Positions 27,030-40,040 of a DNA stretch of 64,000 nt are shown one piece after another. Within the stretch, counting starts at the first letter, position 1; the number at the start of each line of letters is the position of its first letter. The notes beneath the pieces are model-generated. The model was not told the origin of the DNA. It ran no database searches and worked only from the letters and a program-made list of their open reading frames with translations. Both the position numbers and the translations under genes were made by a program. This stretch comes from Brachypodius melanocephalos (lineage: Eukaryota; Chordata; Aves; Passeriformes; Pycnonotidae), in NCBI GenBank assembly GCA_013398615.1, contig VZSR01003807.1:19420777-19484776 (forward strand), read 5' to 3'.

Positions 27030-30000
27030 AAATTTAAAGTTATTCTAAAACGTAGTTTTATATAATTATAGTTTTAATTACTATATGATCCTATTATGAA
27101 TAAAGTATTTCCTCTCTCATGTTCCCTTACCCGCAGCTGCACAAAAAGTGAAAATATCATGAAGATTTCATATGGGTACTCTTCAAGCACAGAGACTTGA
27201 ATGATCCCACATTCGGTAGTTATTTTTAATCAGAAACGCTTCCTGGAATTGGACATTGTCTCTTCCTAAAGCAACAGTGGTTTAAAAAAAATCATTAAAA
27301 GATAAAAAAGATGAGATAAAAAGGAATAAAATGCCTTGTTTTTTAATTGAGTTCTTGTGGAAAGATCGTTGCTAAAGGGGAAAAGTAGAGATAAACTGCC
27401 TATGAAGCTCGATGCATTTCTAACCTAGAGAGTAGAGCACAGCAGTTTTATAGTCAGAAACAGCAGAGATTCTATTCATCTGTTTTCTGTTTCTTTTGTT
27501 TTCTCTGCTTATTCTCATTTAACCGCCTGTAAAAGTTTCTATCATTTTGATTTAATTACTCCATACTGCTTATTCTAATCTGGATAAGTGCTGATATTTA
27601 ATTTCAATTGCATAATACAGGCAAGTTTAGCACCTCAGAGCATCTCTTTACCTGTCACAGCAAAGAACAAAAATTTGTTTTGCAGTTCTTTCCTTTTTTT
27701 TTTTTAATTGATGGATGTCTGTGTTGTGAGCCTATGCTATTTCACTATTTATCCACACATTTGAACTTTGTATTAAAAAGAAAAAAAAAAAGTAAGAGAC
27801 TGGGAGGAAAGGCCCAAATCATCCTTCAAAGTCTAAAATGTATCTCATCAAGAATGGCAGTAAAATATTTGGTTTCCAAATGACTGTAAGCATCACAATG
27901 TAAGTAATCATCTCTGTAATTTCAACTGCTCCTAAAAATAATGATTTTTATGGATAACACTAAATTAAATGCACAGACAGATGACAATAATGCCATACAT
28001 ATAAGTTACAGCAGTATCTTCCCCTATAGGGTTCTTTGAAGACAATAACTTTAATGAAGATAGAAAATAAGTGAAGAAACTCTTCCTTTAAAGAATGAAT
28101 ACTTGAATGCAGACACTATAGATGAGCACTGAGGGAGCAGAACTTGCTGATGAAGCAATACATTTGGACCTGGGGGACTACAAATAAACACAAAAAATTG
28201 CAGCTCTGGTGGAAACACATTTGCTTTCCTGAAAGCAGAGTGAAAACTCTATTATGCTGTGGAACATATGTTCAAAAATATCTAGAATGATTTTCATGTT
28301 TTACATCTCAGTTATTTCTGAAGAAGTGAAAATAATAATTTTATCTGCTATGTAAGGAATTGCTTATGTCTGCTGCTCTTCATTGTCATGGCAATTTTAT
28401 TTCTCAACAACTTTCTCAACTTGAGTCTTAGCCATCAACCTCACCTGTTATTTGTAGATGTGCTTTATTGCTTTCCTATCCTTCTCCCTTAAGTGGCAGA
28501 TTTCTTCATCTGGATGTTACATTTCCAGGTTGTAAACTCTTGATCTTCACATCTTCACAGTTCATTTCACAAGGAAGGGGAGGAGGATGTTAGTATCTAT
28601 CCACTGTCTACTTATCTACATCATGGAATTTTTTCAAACATGACAGACTATTTGTTAGTTGTAGTGTGTGCTGTTAATATATGGCTTGCTGGATTAAAGG
28701 GCAACATGCTGTGATTGATGCTTCTTTTACCATACCATGTAAAATTAGACTATAAATACGTATTTATTGTTGTAAAACTATCATTTAAATTCAGCAGAAC
28801 AAGAACAGAACTGAATTAACATACCATCTACCACTGTAACTTAAGTTCAAGTTTAAATTCTTATTATTTCATCAGTCCAATAAAAGAATTATGCCAATGA
28901 ATCACTGTATAGGTACAGTTTGTACCAGTGCTGTGTGATGCTTAGGTATTTCCCACAGCCTGGGATCCTTTCCCAGTTCTGTGAAACAGGTGCACCTCTA
29001 CAGAAGGGTGTATGTTTTAAAAGAGAACCTGAAAAGGCAATGCTGAAGAGCTGTAAATGATATTTATGATCTGCTATTGTAATCTTAATTTAGCTCCTTT
29101 ATGCATCATTACAATAGTAATTTACCACATAATCACATCTTCCCCCCCTCCATCTTATCCTGTGCTCAAGGGATAGTCTCCATATAGCAGACAGCGATTC
29201 AGAATCACTTTTTAGTCCACATCCTTGCACTCAAGAACCATGGAATTCCTACTCTCCATGAGGTGATAAGGTGACAATTTAAGAAATGTAAGCATTCAAC
29301 TTCCTAAATCAATGAGAGAAAATTTCTTCCAAATAAATTAGGTTTCAAATATTGTGCTTATTGCTCTAGGAAATGAGTGAAACTTTTCCTGCTATAACAT
29401 TTAGCAATAGGGTTAATTATTTTAATTTACATGTATTTACATGTCTGAACAAGTTATTGGCACAGATTATTGGCAAAAAAGCCAAAATTATTGATAAATT
29501 CTAATGCCAAATTCAATCGGTATCTGGTGAGAGCAGTAAGATGGGCTACATTGCAGCAGCAGGTACAAATTAAAAGAATCATTCAGGAAATGCACAGTAT
29601 GGGATTCACTTCACCTGCCTTCGCACAACTACTGTGCCGACAGGTATAGAACTCTAAGGCAGTAATTCAGGATTTCCTTATATACAATGGGAGAAAATGG
29701 CCAATTTCCTGTCACTGACCTATGGCATACGACATGCTTCAGGTGCCAACTTTAAGATGACACAAACAATTCTTTAGAAGCATCTTTTTGTTCTACTCAT
29801 TATATAAAGGGGCCTTAATGGGTAGCTCAGAAAATTTCTCTGCTGCTCAGAGGGATCCCATCCATATTAATTTATGTAAAAACTATGATGCAACTCACCA
29901 AACTGTAACTTGAGTGTTGCAGACAGAGAGAGAATACATTTCTCCATGAGCTATAAGATTGCCTTGTCTCTTCTGAAGATCATCAGCCATCCCATAGTGC

Positions 30001-33000
30001 TAGTCCTTTCCTAGATAATGGTGATTTCTCTTCAGTGAACTATGCAATGGGAGGATATAAATCTCTAGACATTTAAGGACTACATCATGATACATATGTA
30101 CAAATGGCCTGAATAAAGGTCAATGCCTACTTCTAGCATGTGCATCTCTTGAGAGCTTGATTTGTAGCACAAATAATCCTTGAGGGTCATCTCTGGGATA
30201 TGTTTAAATAGCCACTCATGATGAAGTATCTTTCTGTCTTTTTACTCAGCATTTTCTCTGATCCCCACAAATAGCATTTCTTTTTCCAGCAGAATATCCT
30301 TAACTGTGAAAATTGCCAGAACTGATTCTCTTTCCCTCTAATGCAAGAAATAGAAAGAATATTAGCATGTAGGATCTTCGAGAAACTCAGAGAAGAATCC
30401 ACAATTCTGGTTACATATGAAGATTTTGTGGAATGTCTTAGGAAATATTCTATGTTAAGTAAAAAAAACCCCAAAACTGCATACTATGATATCCTGTCCT
30501 TGAACATTTGATCTTTCCAGTTTTCTTTCTGTCTCTATGCATGTTCTTATCTTCTCTCACACCATACAGGCCTATGTTTCTTATAATCTTCATTTCTACT
30601 GTTTTCTTTCTTTCTCCTCTATGGGCTTAATTCCTTCCATGTCCCTTAGGCTTTGAATAGCTCCTTCTCTTTCTCTAGCAAGAATGGTCCTCTACAAATT
30701 CTGGTTCATGACCAAATTCTTTCAAGAAACTTTCAAGTACTCATTTGTTCAGTGTAAACCACTCCATTCTTTCCCTTTTGTTTTAAACTGGCATCACAAT
30801 AATTCTTTTCTCTCTGGATTACAGTTTATCTTCATAGGGCAGGGACATTATCTTTCATGTTCCTCTAAAGTGCCACATGCATTTACACTCAAATACGTAT
30901 GTATATTTGCATACTTGAACATACTTTTGAATAACTATTTTAAGAGTTGCCGGAGTAATATGCACAGAGCACTCCACAGTACAAAAAAATCCTTACAAAA
31001 GCATACAAATAAACATAAGTGAATGCAAAGAAACATTTTCAAACACATGCAATCAATTAGTAACGTTATCTTTCATCATGTGTTGTGCCTTTTCTGTGTC
31101 TGCTTTTCACATTTGTATATGTGACAAATATCTGGAGATGAACTTTGCTAAGAAACCTGAACATTCAAAGAAGCATCAATTAAAAGTGTGGAGAAATAAA
31201 AAACAAAACCAAAAAACAACAAGCAACTTGCAAATATTTATTAGAGATCCATAGTACCAAAAGTTAAATCCTTATTTCACTACCAAAAAAATTCCTCATG
31301 TCAGCCACCATTAACCTTCACCACTCAAAGAGTGGATGGATAGTACTTGTCAAATGGAACAGATCAACAGCTGGACTAATACATCTAAAGAGTTTCTTTA
31401 CCAAAAAAAGGGCCCTTTTGAGCTTCTGGGCTAGTCAGGATGCAGCTAAACTGTGTAACACAGGCACTCAACAGTGCACCTGCATTCCTGGTTGCTCCAT
31501 CATACAGCTTTGGAGTTCCATGGGAATACACCACAAGTCTAGCTTTGCCGAAGGTTTTCATGCTCTCAGAGCCAAGTTTATACACAGGCCTAGTGGGCAT
31601 TGACATGGGAAGACTGAAAAAGCCCTTTAGTTTCAAACTAATTATTCCATTATGGGAAGTAATAGTGTATATCTTCTGAGCATTTATTTATTATTCTAGA
31701 TAAAACATCTCACATACTGGGAGTGCTGTGAATCCAGTTACCCTCAGGATTAACAATGGTGAGTTTTAAGTTTCCTTTTTTGTGGAGAGAGCTCTTCTCC
31801 CTCGTGAAAGAGTGTGCTAAGCAGCAACAATGTTCTTACTGCCCCAATACTTGAACCAAACCCATGTCCCACAGCAAAAGTGAGCTTATAAAGATTCAAC
31901 ATTAAACAAATGCACTGCTATGTGGGATAAAAGCATATAGGGCTGATAAACTGTTTCCTTGGCCTACTTTTTATTATGGCTCTGAAATACTCTTTTTGAT
32001 GGGTATAACTAAGGGTTCTACAGTCAAACAAATTTTGAATAAAACCATGGCCAGCACAAGTGGCATCTCTGAGGACCTTATTTCCTTGGGCATAAGCAAC
32101 TGCACAATGAAATTCTACTGACCAGGAAAGATGTCTTTTCCAAGCCTATTTATGTGCTTCTCCTGTTCCTGAAATTCAGCCTCATGAAGCTTATGATTCA
32201 CAATGACAGTTTGCTGCTTTCCAAGAAAATTTGAGTCTCAGTTTAGGTACTGAAATAGAAATAGGTGAATAGGTGCCAAGGACGATGATAACCACACTTA
32301 CGAGCCTACCATAAATCAGAAAGTTTTTCCTACGACCAGACATAACATTTAATTAAACTTAAAATAGTGACTTGTGTGGATAAAGAACATCTGTAGAAAG
32401 AATGTCAGGCAGAATTACTGCATGGGAAAAGTAAAGAACCCTTCAACTGAGTCCAGTTCTCATTTGTTGCCTTTTCTGGTTATTTCTGAAGGCTTGGAAG
32501 TAGCACAATAAATATGAAATTTACTGCAGTGATCCAGACAGCAGCTTTTAATGCAATAATAAAACTGGTTTTGATATATCTTCCTTTGTTCATTTTTTAT
32601 GTCAGCAAAAGAACCAGTAAATGTACAGTGATGTAACTAAGAGCACAGTTTGCCCTACTGGCTGGAAAAATCAAAGCTGCAGAGAATGAAATACAGGATG
32701 AAAGACCTGTGCCCAGTAGACAAAGGATAGACTCCCAGACAGCCATGCCTGTCTTCACTTGTTAAACTGCATACCTTTCATAAAAAAGCTCTCTCCTACT
32801 AGTTGATTTTAAGACACTTAATTCAAAGGGGGCTCCTAGGATCTCTAAGCAGCATTAAACACAGATAATAATAAATATTGTGCAATGATGAGTGGGGTTG
32901 TCCTGTGAGATGCTGTATGTCAGAAATTAAAAATTTTATTTCTTTGAAAAAAGTAATCCAAACACTATACAAAGTTTGAGATATCTAATATAAATATTTT

Positions 33001-35650
33001 ATTAAAATTCAGCTAGTTCTGGAAATTTTTAGACTTACTTACCTTTGTTTTGGTAGTCAGTAGGGAAGCAGTGAATTTAAACTTAAGCTCTTGTTTTAAA
33101 AGATATTTTACATTGCTTTTGAAGATCTGTGTAACCATGAGAAAGAAATTTTAACAATTATTTAATTTTTCTGACTTCTGGATGTGATGCATCTGGCAGA
33201 TAAGAGATCTGAAAATGGGATTCCTTCCAGTGCTGTAAGAGGGCCTTGGATAAAATGATAATTCCTCTCTAAGCCTGTGTAGTCAAAAGAAATGGTTCTA
33301 TACTTAGAGATATCTCTCCATTTCTAAACTTGCTTACACTCCTCTTGATTTAGATAGCTGCATGAAATCCTAACTAATGTATAAGGAAAAACAAACAAAA
33401 AAAAACCCCAAATGAAATAAAGAATAAAAATAAAACAGAGAAAAAAATATCCCCCACCAAAGAGCACTCATTGATGTCTCAATAATTCTTTTGAATAGAA
33501 AATAAAGATCCTACAAACACCAGATAAACAATGCAATTTCTTATGTAATACTTCATTTGTAGCAATCAACATTTACATTTGATGGAATTCAGTTCCTCAG
33601 GATGTTAAAGTGGTTCTTATCTGCATTTAATTGATAAAAATATCTTTTAAAATGCTAATTATCTCTTCTATGACATTCTATAAATGTCACATTAGATAAA
33701 GCCAATGGCAACAAAGTGGTCCTTTCCAGAAATGTAAACATCTACAGAAGTAATACTTCAGAACAGACTGAAAATATGTAATAATATTTACCACTTCCCA
33801 GGATTCCATTTGTGTATCTCAGACCATTCTCTATAGATTAGGAAAACTAACCATGTGACTTCTAATGTTATTTTTTTCACTTTATAGATACTGTTGTCAG
33901 GTTTACTTAATTTGAGCAGTATCTACACCTATCACAGAACATTCCTCTCCAGAAACCTTCCTGAAGCTTCCTAATGGAACGGCTTCCATTAACAGAGAGC
34001 TAAACTAAGGTCAAAATTTGCTGTAAAAACCACTCTTGTATTTTCAAGTGCCTTCCAGGTTACTCCAGAGGACCACAATATGCTTGTGAGATGGCTAGCA
34101 ACATTCACTTCAGTCTTCAGAATTACCAATAAATGGATATAACAAGCAAGAGATATCTTTTGCTCAGTTCAGGTCAGAAATCAGCAGATTTCACAATGTG
34201 TAAAAGAATACTCTAGAGCATTGAGTGATAAACCTGTGGACTTGGCAGATAAAAGAGTCAGTGATGAGGAATGTAGGAATGAGGAACATAATTCCATACA
34301 AGTAGTGTCTCTGAAATATTTTAATTTTTTTAGACAAGTGATTAAATTGTGGAGAGCTTCAGAATATTAGTTTTCTGATGAGAACAAGAGAAATATCTGA
34401 TTGTAAAAGACAGAACACTGAGGGTTGTCTCTATTTTTATGTTTATTTAATCCTGAGCACATGAGGAAAATGAGACAACAAGGCCTGCATGATTCATTTT
34501 GGAAATGGTCAAGTGCTGAGAGCTGCTAATGAGACTGCAGTTCATAAAAACATACAATATGGCAGAAAAGTCAATGGTTTAGAATTCTTGTTCAGAAATA
34601 TAAACTTTTAAAATCGTTTTGAGAATCATGAAATTTCTTCTAGCAGGAAGGACATGCTAGGGCAAGCAAGGGCCGTCACTGCCCTCACATGCTACAAGGT
34701 CCCCATGCCAACCTCTTATAAGTGAACAATTTTTCAGCATGATCAGCAGTGTTGTACTGGTTATTCAGTTGTTAATGTAGAAAAGCTTAGCTGTTAAAAC
34801 CCAATGCTCTTTAGAAAGAAAGAGAGAAGGGGAATGTATAGGGCAGGTTTAGCAAATAACGAAAGAAAATGGGTATAACAATGTAACTCAATTCTCTCTC
34901 TGTTTACCTACCTTCACAAATTCTATTGGTCGTGCCATGAAGGAAGAGAATACTTTTGTAAATATTATTTTTAGGATTGTACAGGATGAATAATGATAAT
35001 ATATCATTCACATCTGTAAAGTAAATGTATCATTGTCATATCTCTAGGTCTTTCCCCTTAGTGTTGCTGGTAACAATTAAGATACAAACAAGCTACTTTT
35101 CTTTTTCATATTACTTAAGCTCTATTAAAGAACATTTTTAAAGTTCTACTGACCTCTGTAGACACTAAAACGCAGCAGAAAATTCTCACATCTGGAAAAG
35201 CAAACTTGTTTACATGCATTTTCTTAGCAGTCAGTCCATCAGCTCTGGTTTTTAATGAAGTGGGGTTTTTTTCCTTTTGGCAGAACTATTTATTTGTATT
35301 AGAAACATGCATAATTTCTGGGAAAAGATTCTTGCAGCCACCTGTAGATGCTTCATGAATGACTGATCTACATAGATGCCATAGGTAAAAGGAAAAACAA
35401 TTTGAATTGTAAATTGAAGCTTGCAGACTTCTAAATCTTGCTGCATGCTACTCTGGGCAGTATGTTGAAGACCCTGGAGGTATTTCTTTAGCTGCCATTT
35501 GAAACAGGCACAAATAAATGAACCAAAGACAACTAACTCCATTAATCACAGCTACACTATCAAGGATAACCTACCGAGAGGATTGACAACGTATGACTGC
35601 TGAAAAAAATAAAGACATGTAATGAAAGATTTTGGTTTTTTACTTGGTAT
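27030..35650. other. Intergenic DNA upstream of the SLC32-like gene
   Basis: AT-rich with no CpG island and no gene recognised on either strand. The promoter and any non-coding first exon of the transporter gene should lie here or farther left. A minus-strand frame at 31385-31636 is discussed as a finding. Confidence 0.45.
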
Positions 35651-35655
35651 TGAGG

Positions 35656-35964
35656 ATGGCTCACCTGAAGCAGACTTTTTCATCTCTTTTCAAATGCTTC
35701 AGGGAAACACCATCTCTCTTTTTTGGGCTGGTGAGGTGGGACAGCTGCCTAGACACAGATGAAGAGCACGTGAATTTTGCTAAAAGCGATGAACTGAACA
35801 GAGCTCACAGCGAGAACAGAGAGGAACCAGATGGACCCCTGAAATTTGAGCTTGATATTTGTCACCAGGATCCAGAATACAAGTCCCCAGCTCCCTTGCC
35901 ACATGCCCAGGTCAAACTGATCACCAGCTGGGAAGCAGGATGGAATGTAACAAATGCCATTCAG
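35656..35964 (+). CDS. SLC32A1-like: SLC32 (VIAAT/VGAT)-like vesicular amino-acid transporter, coding exon 1
   Basis: First coding exon, 103 codons, of a two-exon gene completed at 59621-60772. It encodes the hydrophilic cytosolic N-terminal tail and the start of the first membrane segment. An acidic TDEE-x-V-x-FA stretch (residues about 34-42) resembles the VIAAT tail. Residues 91-103 read SWEAGWNVTNAIQ; VIAAT has a near-identical block just before its first membrane helix. The exon ends in CAG followed by a GTAACC donor, so the intron is phase 0. The start was chosen because ATG 35656 is the first in-frame ATG after an in-frame TGA at 35623-35625, with A at -3 and G at +4. The open frame runs on to 36069, but the residues after 35964 lose all family similarity and are intronic. 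The tail is shorter than in mammalian VIAAT. Upstream DNA is AT-rich with no CpG island. TTGAG just before the ATG could be a weak acceptor, so a non-coding 5' exon is possible. Confidence 0.9.
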
Positions 35965-38616
35965 GTAACCTTTTATTTCTACACTCATTCCACTCATCAT
36001 TTGAAAAACCTGGTCATCACTCAGCCTGCTATATTTTACTTAGCTGTACCATCATTTTGCGTATTCTAAAAGGTTTCTGTGAATTTATTACTCACATATT
36101 TGAATCTTTCTGCATAAGATTAGCACTCTGATAAAACAGAGTTCCAAAGGGGAAAACTATACATATGTTATCTGAAGTTTAAAAAGTGTTCCAATTAGGT
36201 AAAATTGAAAAGGTGGTGATTTCACCTGTTTTGGCAGTGCCAACATTATCTTTAATAAGGGCATTTGAATTCAGTGACAGAGATGTTTGATAGAAATGTG
36301 AGGTAAACATCTAATAAAAAGAGGATGGTAAGAGCCAGACTGACGTCAGACATAAATTTACTGACATGTAAGTTAAACTAGAAATAAATTGAAGCACGAA
36401 GCACAAGAAGTGTAATAATTCTTGTCAGTGTTAAAGAAAATAGGTTGAATAGACTGAAAGCATTTGGTCCCAGCATTCTGTGTGGAATTTGAGTATCTTT
36501 CTAAATCCTTAAATTTAGCATTAAATGTTTCAGAATCTTTTTCTCACTTTCCATGATTCATTTCCTTACATAATTATACCATTACCACTAACTTTCTGTC
36601 TGACATAGTAAGAAGAAAGCAGCATCCACAGACACATCTAGTCCCAGTAACTGTTGCTTAAACGCTTTTTTATGCCTCTTCAATTATAGAAAAATAATCC
36701 TTCCAATGTGACAGAAGTCTGACTATGCCGATGAACATTTGTTTACATATCCAGTTCATTCCTCAGCTCTGCAAAGGAGGAGAAAAAGGACATATTTCTA
36801 ACCCTGGTGTATTTTCAAACATGAGCACCACCACATGAAAGCCAGTGCAATAACAGGGCACTGTGGCATATCATACTCTGAAAATGTTCAGCTGTGAATG
36901 TGTGAAGTTCTAAAATACCCCAACTGCATTCTAGTAACACATTTTATCTTCCATCTCCCTCAGCAACATCTAGTCAGGACAGGAGTCTGGGATGAGAGCC
37001 CATTGTCTCTGAGTTTTGCATTTGATTTCACCAAAGCCAAGATTTAATTCTGGAAATCAGTTTTGTCAATATTTGCTGTATGACCTTTTGGCAAATCACA
37101 TTCTCTAACCCATTATTTTCATTTCTGAAAAACAAAAAATAATAATGCCTCTGTAAATACATCAAAGTGCCAAAAACCTCCTAAATATTGTTCTGTACAA
37201 AAATACTATTAACTATTAATTATATAGCTTTCAGTTAAAAAAAAGAGGCAACACATTTTAAAATGCAATCAAATGTTCAGTTGCCTATTTTAAATCAGGA
37301 GAAATTCAAGCTAAGTTATCCAAACAGACCAGTAACTATGGTCCTAGTCAAAATTCTCAGGATGCTGAGTGTTGCCTACTATAGCTCTCATTTGGTAAAA
37401 TATGTCAGAAATTAGCATTAAAAAGCAGTCGGCTACAGCTGTATTGAGGTTTCCTCCTAAGGAAGGGTGCAGGTTGGATAAAGATTCCAAAGCCTGGAAA
37501 CTGCAGTTTCATTAATAATCTAACCAAGTGCCCTAATGACACATTATTAAACTGTGTGGATGTGCGACCACATATGGGAATCTATGTACACATATTTATG
37601 TTATTCCTATTTCCCAGTGCCTGGGATTGGGAGCAAGTATTTTGGTTTAGAAACAAAGCAGAGAAAGAGAAGGGGAAAGACAGGAGAGGAAAGAGAGGAG
37701 AATATTGAATGGGCATCTGTCAGTAGAAAATAGCAGTTTGAAGAAATTTCTATGAATAGCTTTGAAAACAATGTCAGGGTTGTGAATAGAATGATTAAAA
37801 CAATCCAAACATTCTTGACTGGTGAAGACAATCTTTGATAAAATGACAGTTGTTTTGCCCTACCCAGAGGAAAGGGCAGAAGTGTTTTGCATGGCAATTA
37901 GAGGTAAACATTTCAGCAGAATTTTGAAGCACTCTGAAGAGTTATTCCAGTGAATATAATTAGTCTAAAAAATGAAAATATTTTGCAATCCAGATTTATT
38001 ATGGGAACGATTAAATCTGTGGTCTCTGAAATTAAATACAAGGGTTTTCTCGCAGTGTTTTAGATATAAGTCTTTTCAAATAAAGAAGAAGAGATTTTTA
38101 TTTTGTTCTTAACTTGAACTGAAAAAATATACACTTTTGGTGGTGATACTGTATGTGTAAATGATTGCTCCAGACATTTAAGTTTCCAGGGAAACATGTT
38201 TTGTATTCCAGCACTGCACAGGCAAATCAAAACCTGTGTTCGGTTAATCTGGGTGAGGACAGAGACCATAAAGCTGAGTTAATTCAAATGGGAAAATGTA
38301 CAGCATCATCTCGCAGGGTGATGCAAGTTGCATTAGTTTGTACATAGCAGTAAAAGGCCAAAATTATTTGTAATGACTTGTACAGTGGTGCTGGATAGAA
38401 AAGCAAAACAATAGTCACAAAGAAGAAGGTAGTTAAATTCTAATGTTACAGTATTTCACAGCAGAACCAAAGGACAATAAAGACTATTTATGTGTCAGTC
38501 ACATGTAGTCGAATTTTTGCAAGCAGTATGGAGAAAGCCAAACTAAAAGAAAAAGGGATTCATTATATTGTGTTGTGAAGGGGCACAAGAGAATGAAGAA
38601 AAAACTAGAGAGAAAG

Positions 38617-38670
38617 AGAAGTGAAATAATGTAAAGAAGTGAAATAATGGAAAGAAGTGAAATAATGTTA
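38617..38670. repeat. 18-bp tandem repeat, three copies
   Basis: The unit agaagtgaaataatgtaa occurs three times head to tail with only one or two substitutions. It lies in the intron. Confidence 0.9.
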
Positions 38671-38828
38671 ATCTTCCCTATAACTTATACCTATGTGATT
38701 TATAACTGTAATTTATACCATTGTGAGTCAATCTCCACTTAGGTCTTGGGAGGACCTAACATTGAAAAAGTCAACCACTTTACCAGAGAGCTTCAAGTGA
38801 CTTTCTGTACTATGATGCCTGAACAATT

Positions 38829-38889
38829 TATAATATAATAAATATAATATAATTAATATAATATAATATAATATAATGCAATACAATAC
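38829..38889. repeat. (ATATA/ACAAT)-type microsatellite, left part
   Basis: Five-base AT-rich units (taata, taca variants) run up to the left edge of a candidate LTR. The same array type resumes on the other side at 39233. Confidence 0.85.
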
Positions 38890-39224
38890 TGTCACTCTGC
38901 TTTTCCATGTCTTAGACTTGCATTCTGATATTAAAGTTAAAGCCTTCTGATGTTTTGGAACTCTGAGCTGAGTTCCCAAGCCTTTTCATGTAAATAAGAA
39001 AATGTTTACATTCCTTTGTAATGAGAGAACATTTGAGTGATTGGAATGACTCAATTTAGTGATGACCAATCCGAGTGATGGGATGATCTGCTTTTGGCCA
39101 ATACTTGGCCACTTATGTACAGTGTATATAAATGGAGTCAGAAAATTTGAATAAAGAGAATGCTTGCATGCTGACCCCGGACCTGTCCTGCCTCGTCCTT
39201 TCCAAACTTCACAAATGCTGCACA
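38890..39224 (+). mobile_element. Candidate solo LTR of an endogenous retrovirus
   Basis: A block of about 335 bp starting TGTCAC and ending TGCACA (TG...CA ends). It has a TATATAAA box at 39125-39132, AATAAAG at 39150-39156 and a GC-richer stretch after that, in the order expected of U3, R and U5. The flanking bases AATAC (left) and AATAG (right) could be a decayed 5-bp target-site duplication. No internal retroviral genes are adjacent, so it would be a solo LTR. The exact ends are uncertain because of the flanking microsatellites. Confidence 0.55.
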
Positions 39225-39232
39225 AATAGTAC

Positions 39233-39340
39233 AACACAATACAATACAATATAATATAATGCAACACAATACAATATAATACAATACAATACAATACAAT
39301 ATAATGCAATACAATACAATACAATGCAATATAATATTAC
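39233..39340. repeat. (ACAAT/ATAAT)n microsatellite, right part
   Basis: Runs of acaat and ataat units. Minus-strand translations give repetitive YCIVLY-like strings that are artefacts of the array. Confidence 0.92.
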
Positions 39341-39371
39341 ACAAATTTTCTCTGAATGTTTGGTTAAACAT

Positions 39372-40040
39372 GATGTATCAAATCTGACTGTAAAGCAGCC
39401 CAGCAGAAAAGGACCAAAGGGGTGCTGGTCAACAGCAGCTGAACATGAGCCAGTTGTGCCCAGGTGGACAAGAAGGCTAATGGCTTTCTGGACTGGATAA
39501 GCAATAGCATGGCCAGCAGGAGCAGGGCAGGGATTGTCCCTCTGTACTTGGCACAGGGTACCACACCTCAAACCCTGTTCAGTTCTGGGCTCCTCACTGC
39601 GAGACAGCCATCAAGGTGCTGGAGCATGTCCAGAGAAGGGCAACAGATGTGGGGAAGGGTCTGGAGCACAAGTCCTGTGAGGAGCAGCTGTTTAGCCTGG
39701 AGAAAAGGAGGCTCAGAGGAGACTTTGTGACTTTCTACAACTACCTGAAAGTAAGTTGTAGCTGGGTGGGGCTACCCAGGCAGCCAGTGACAGAATGAGA
39801 GTGCAAAGCCTCAAGCTGTGCCAGGGGAGGTTCAGGTTGAACATTAGAAATTATTTCTTCACTGAAAGGATTGATTAGCATTAGAACAGACTTCTCAGGG
39901 AGAGAATGGAGTCACCATCCGTGAAGACGTTCAAGAAACAACTGCAAGTGGCTTTTAGTGTGACAAGGTGATGATCAGTCAAAGGTTGGACTTGTTGATC
40001 TTAGAGGTCTTTTCCAAATAAAGTGGTACTGTGAAATCAT
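39372..40040 (+). mobile_element. CR1 LINE, 3' part
   Basis: A clear CR1 match in order: 'aatggctttctggactggat', 'gttcagttctgggctcctca', 'tggagcatgtccagagaagg', 'tagcctggagaaaaggagg', 'ctgtgccaggggaggttcag', 'atttcttcactgaaagga' and 'cttagaggtcttttccaa'. Frames over it are broken. The fragment is 5'-truncated. Confidence 0.88.

Noticed and set aside
35965..36069. Continuation of the exon 1 frame to a stop at 36067-36069
   Set aside because: Similarity ends exactly at the CAG/GTAACC donor; the remainder is a read-through of the intron.
38986..39571. Minus-strand frames containing YCIVLYCI-type repeats resembling a membrane protein
   Set aside because: They translate the acaat/ataat microsatellite and part of a CR1 copy.
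39464..39798. Open frames of 60-88 codons on the + strand
   Set aside because: They lie in the non-coding 3' region and broken reading frame of a CR1 element.
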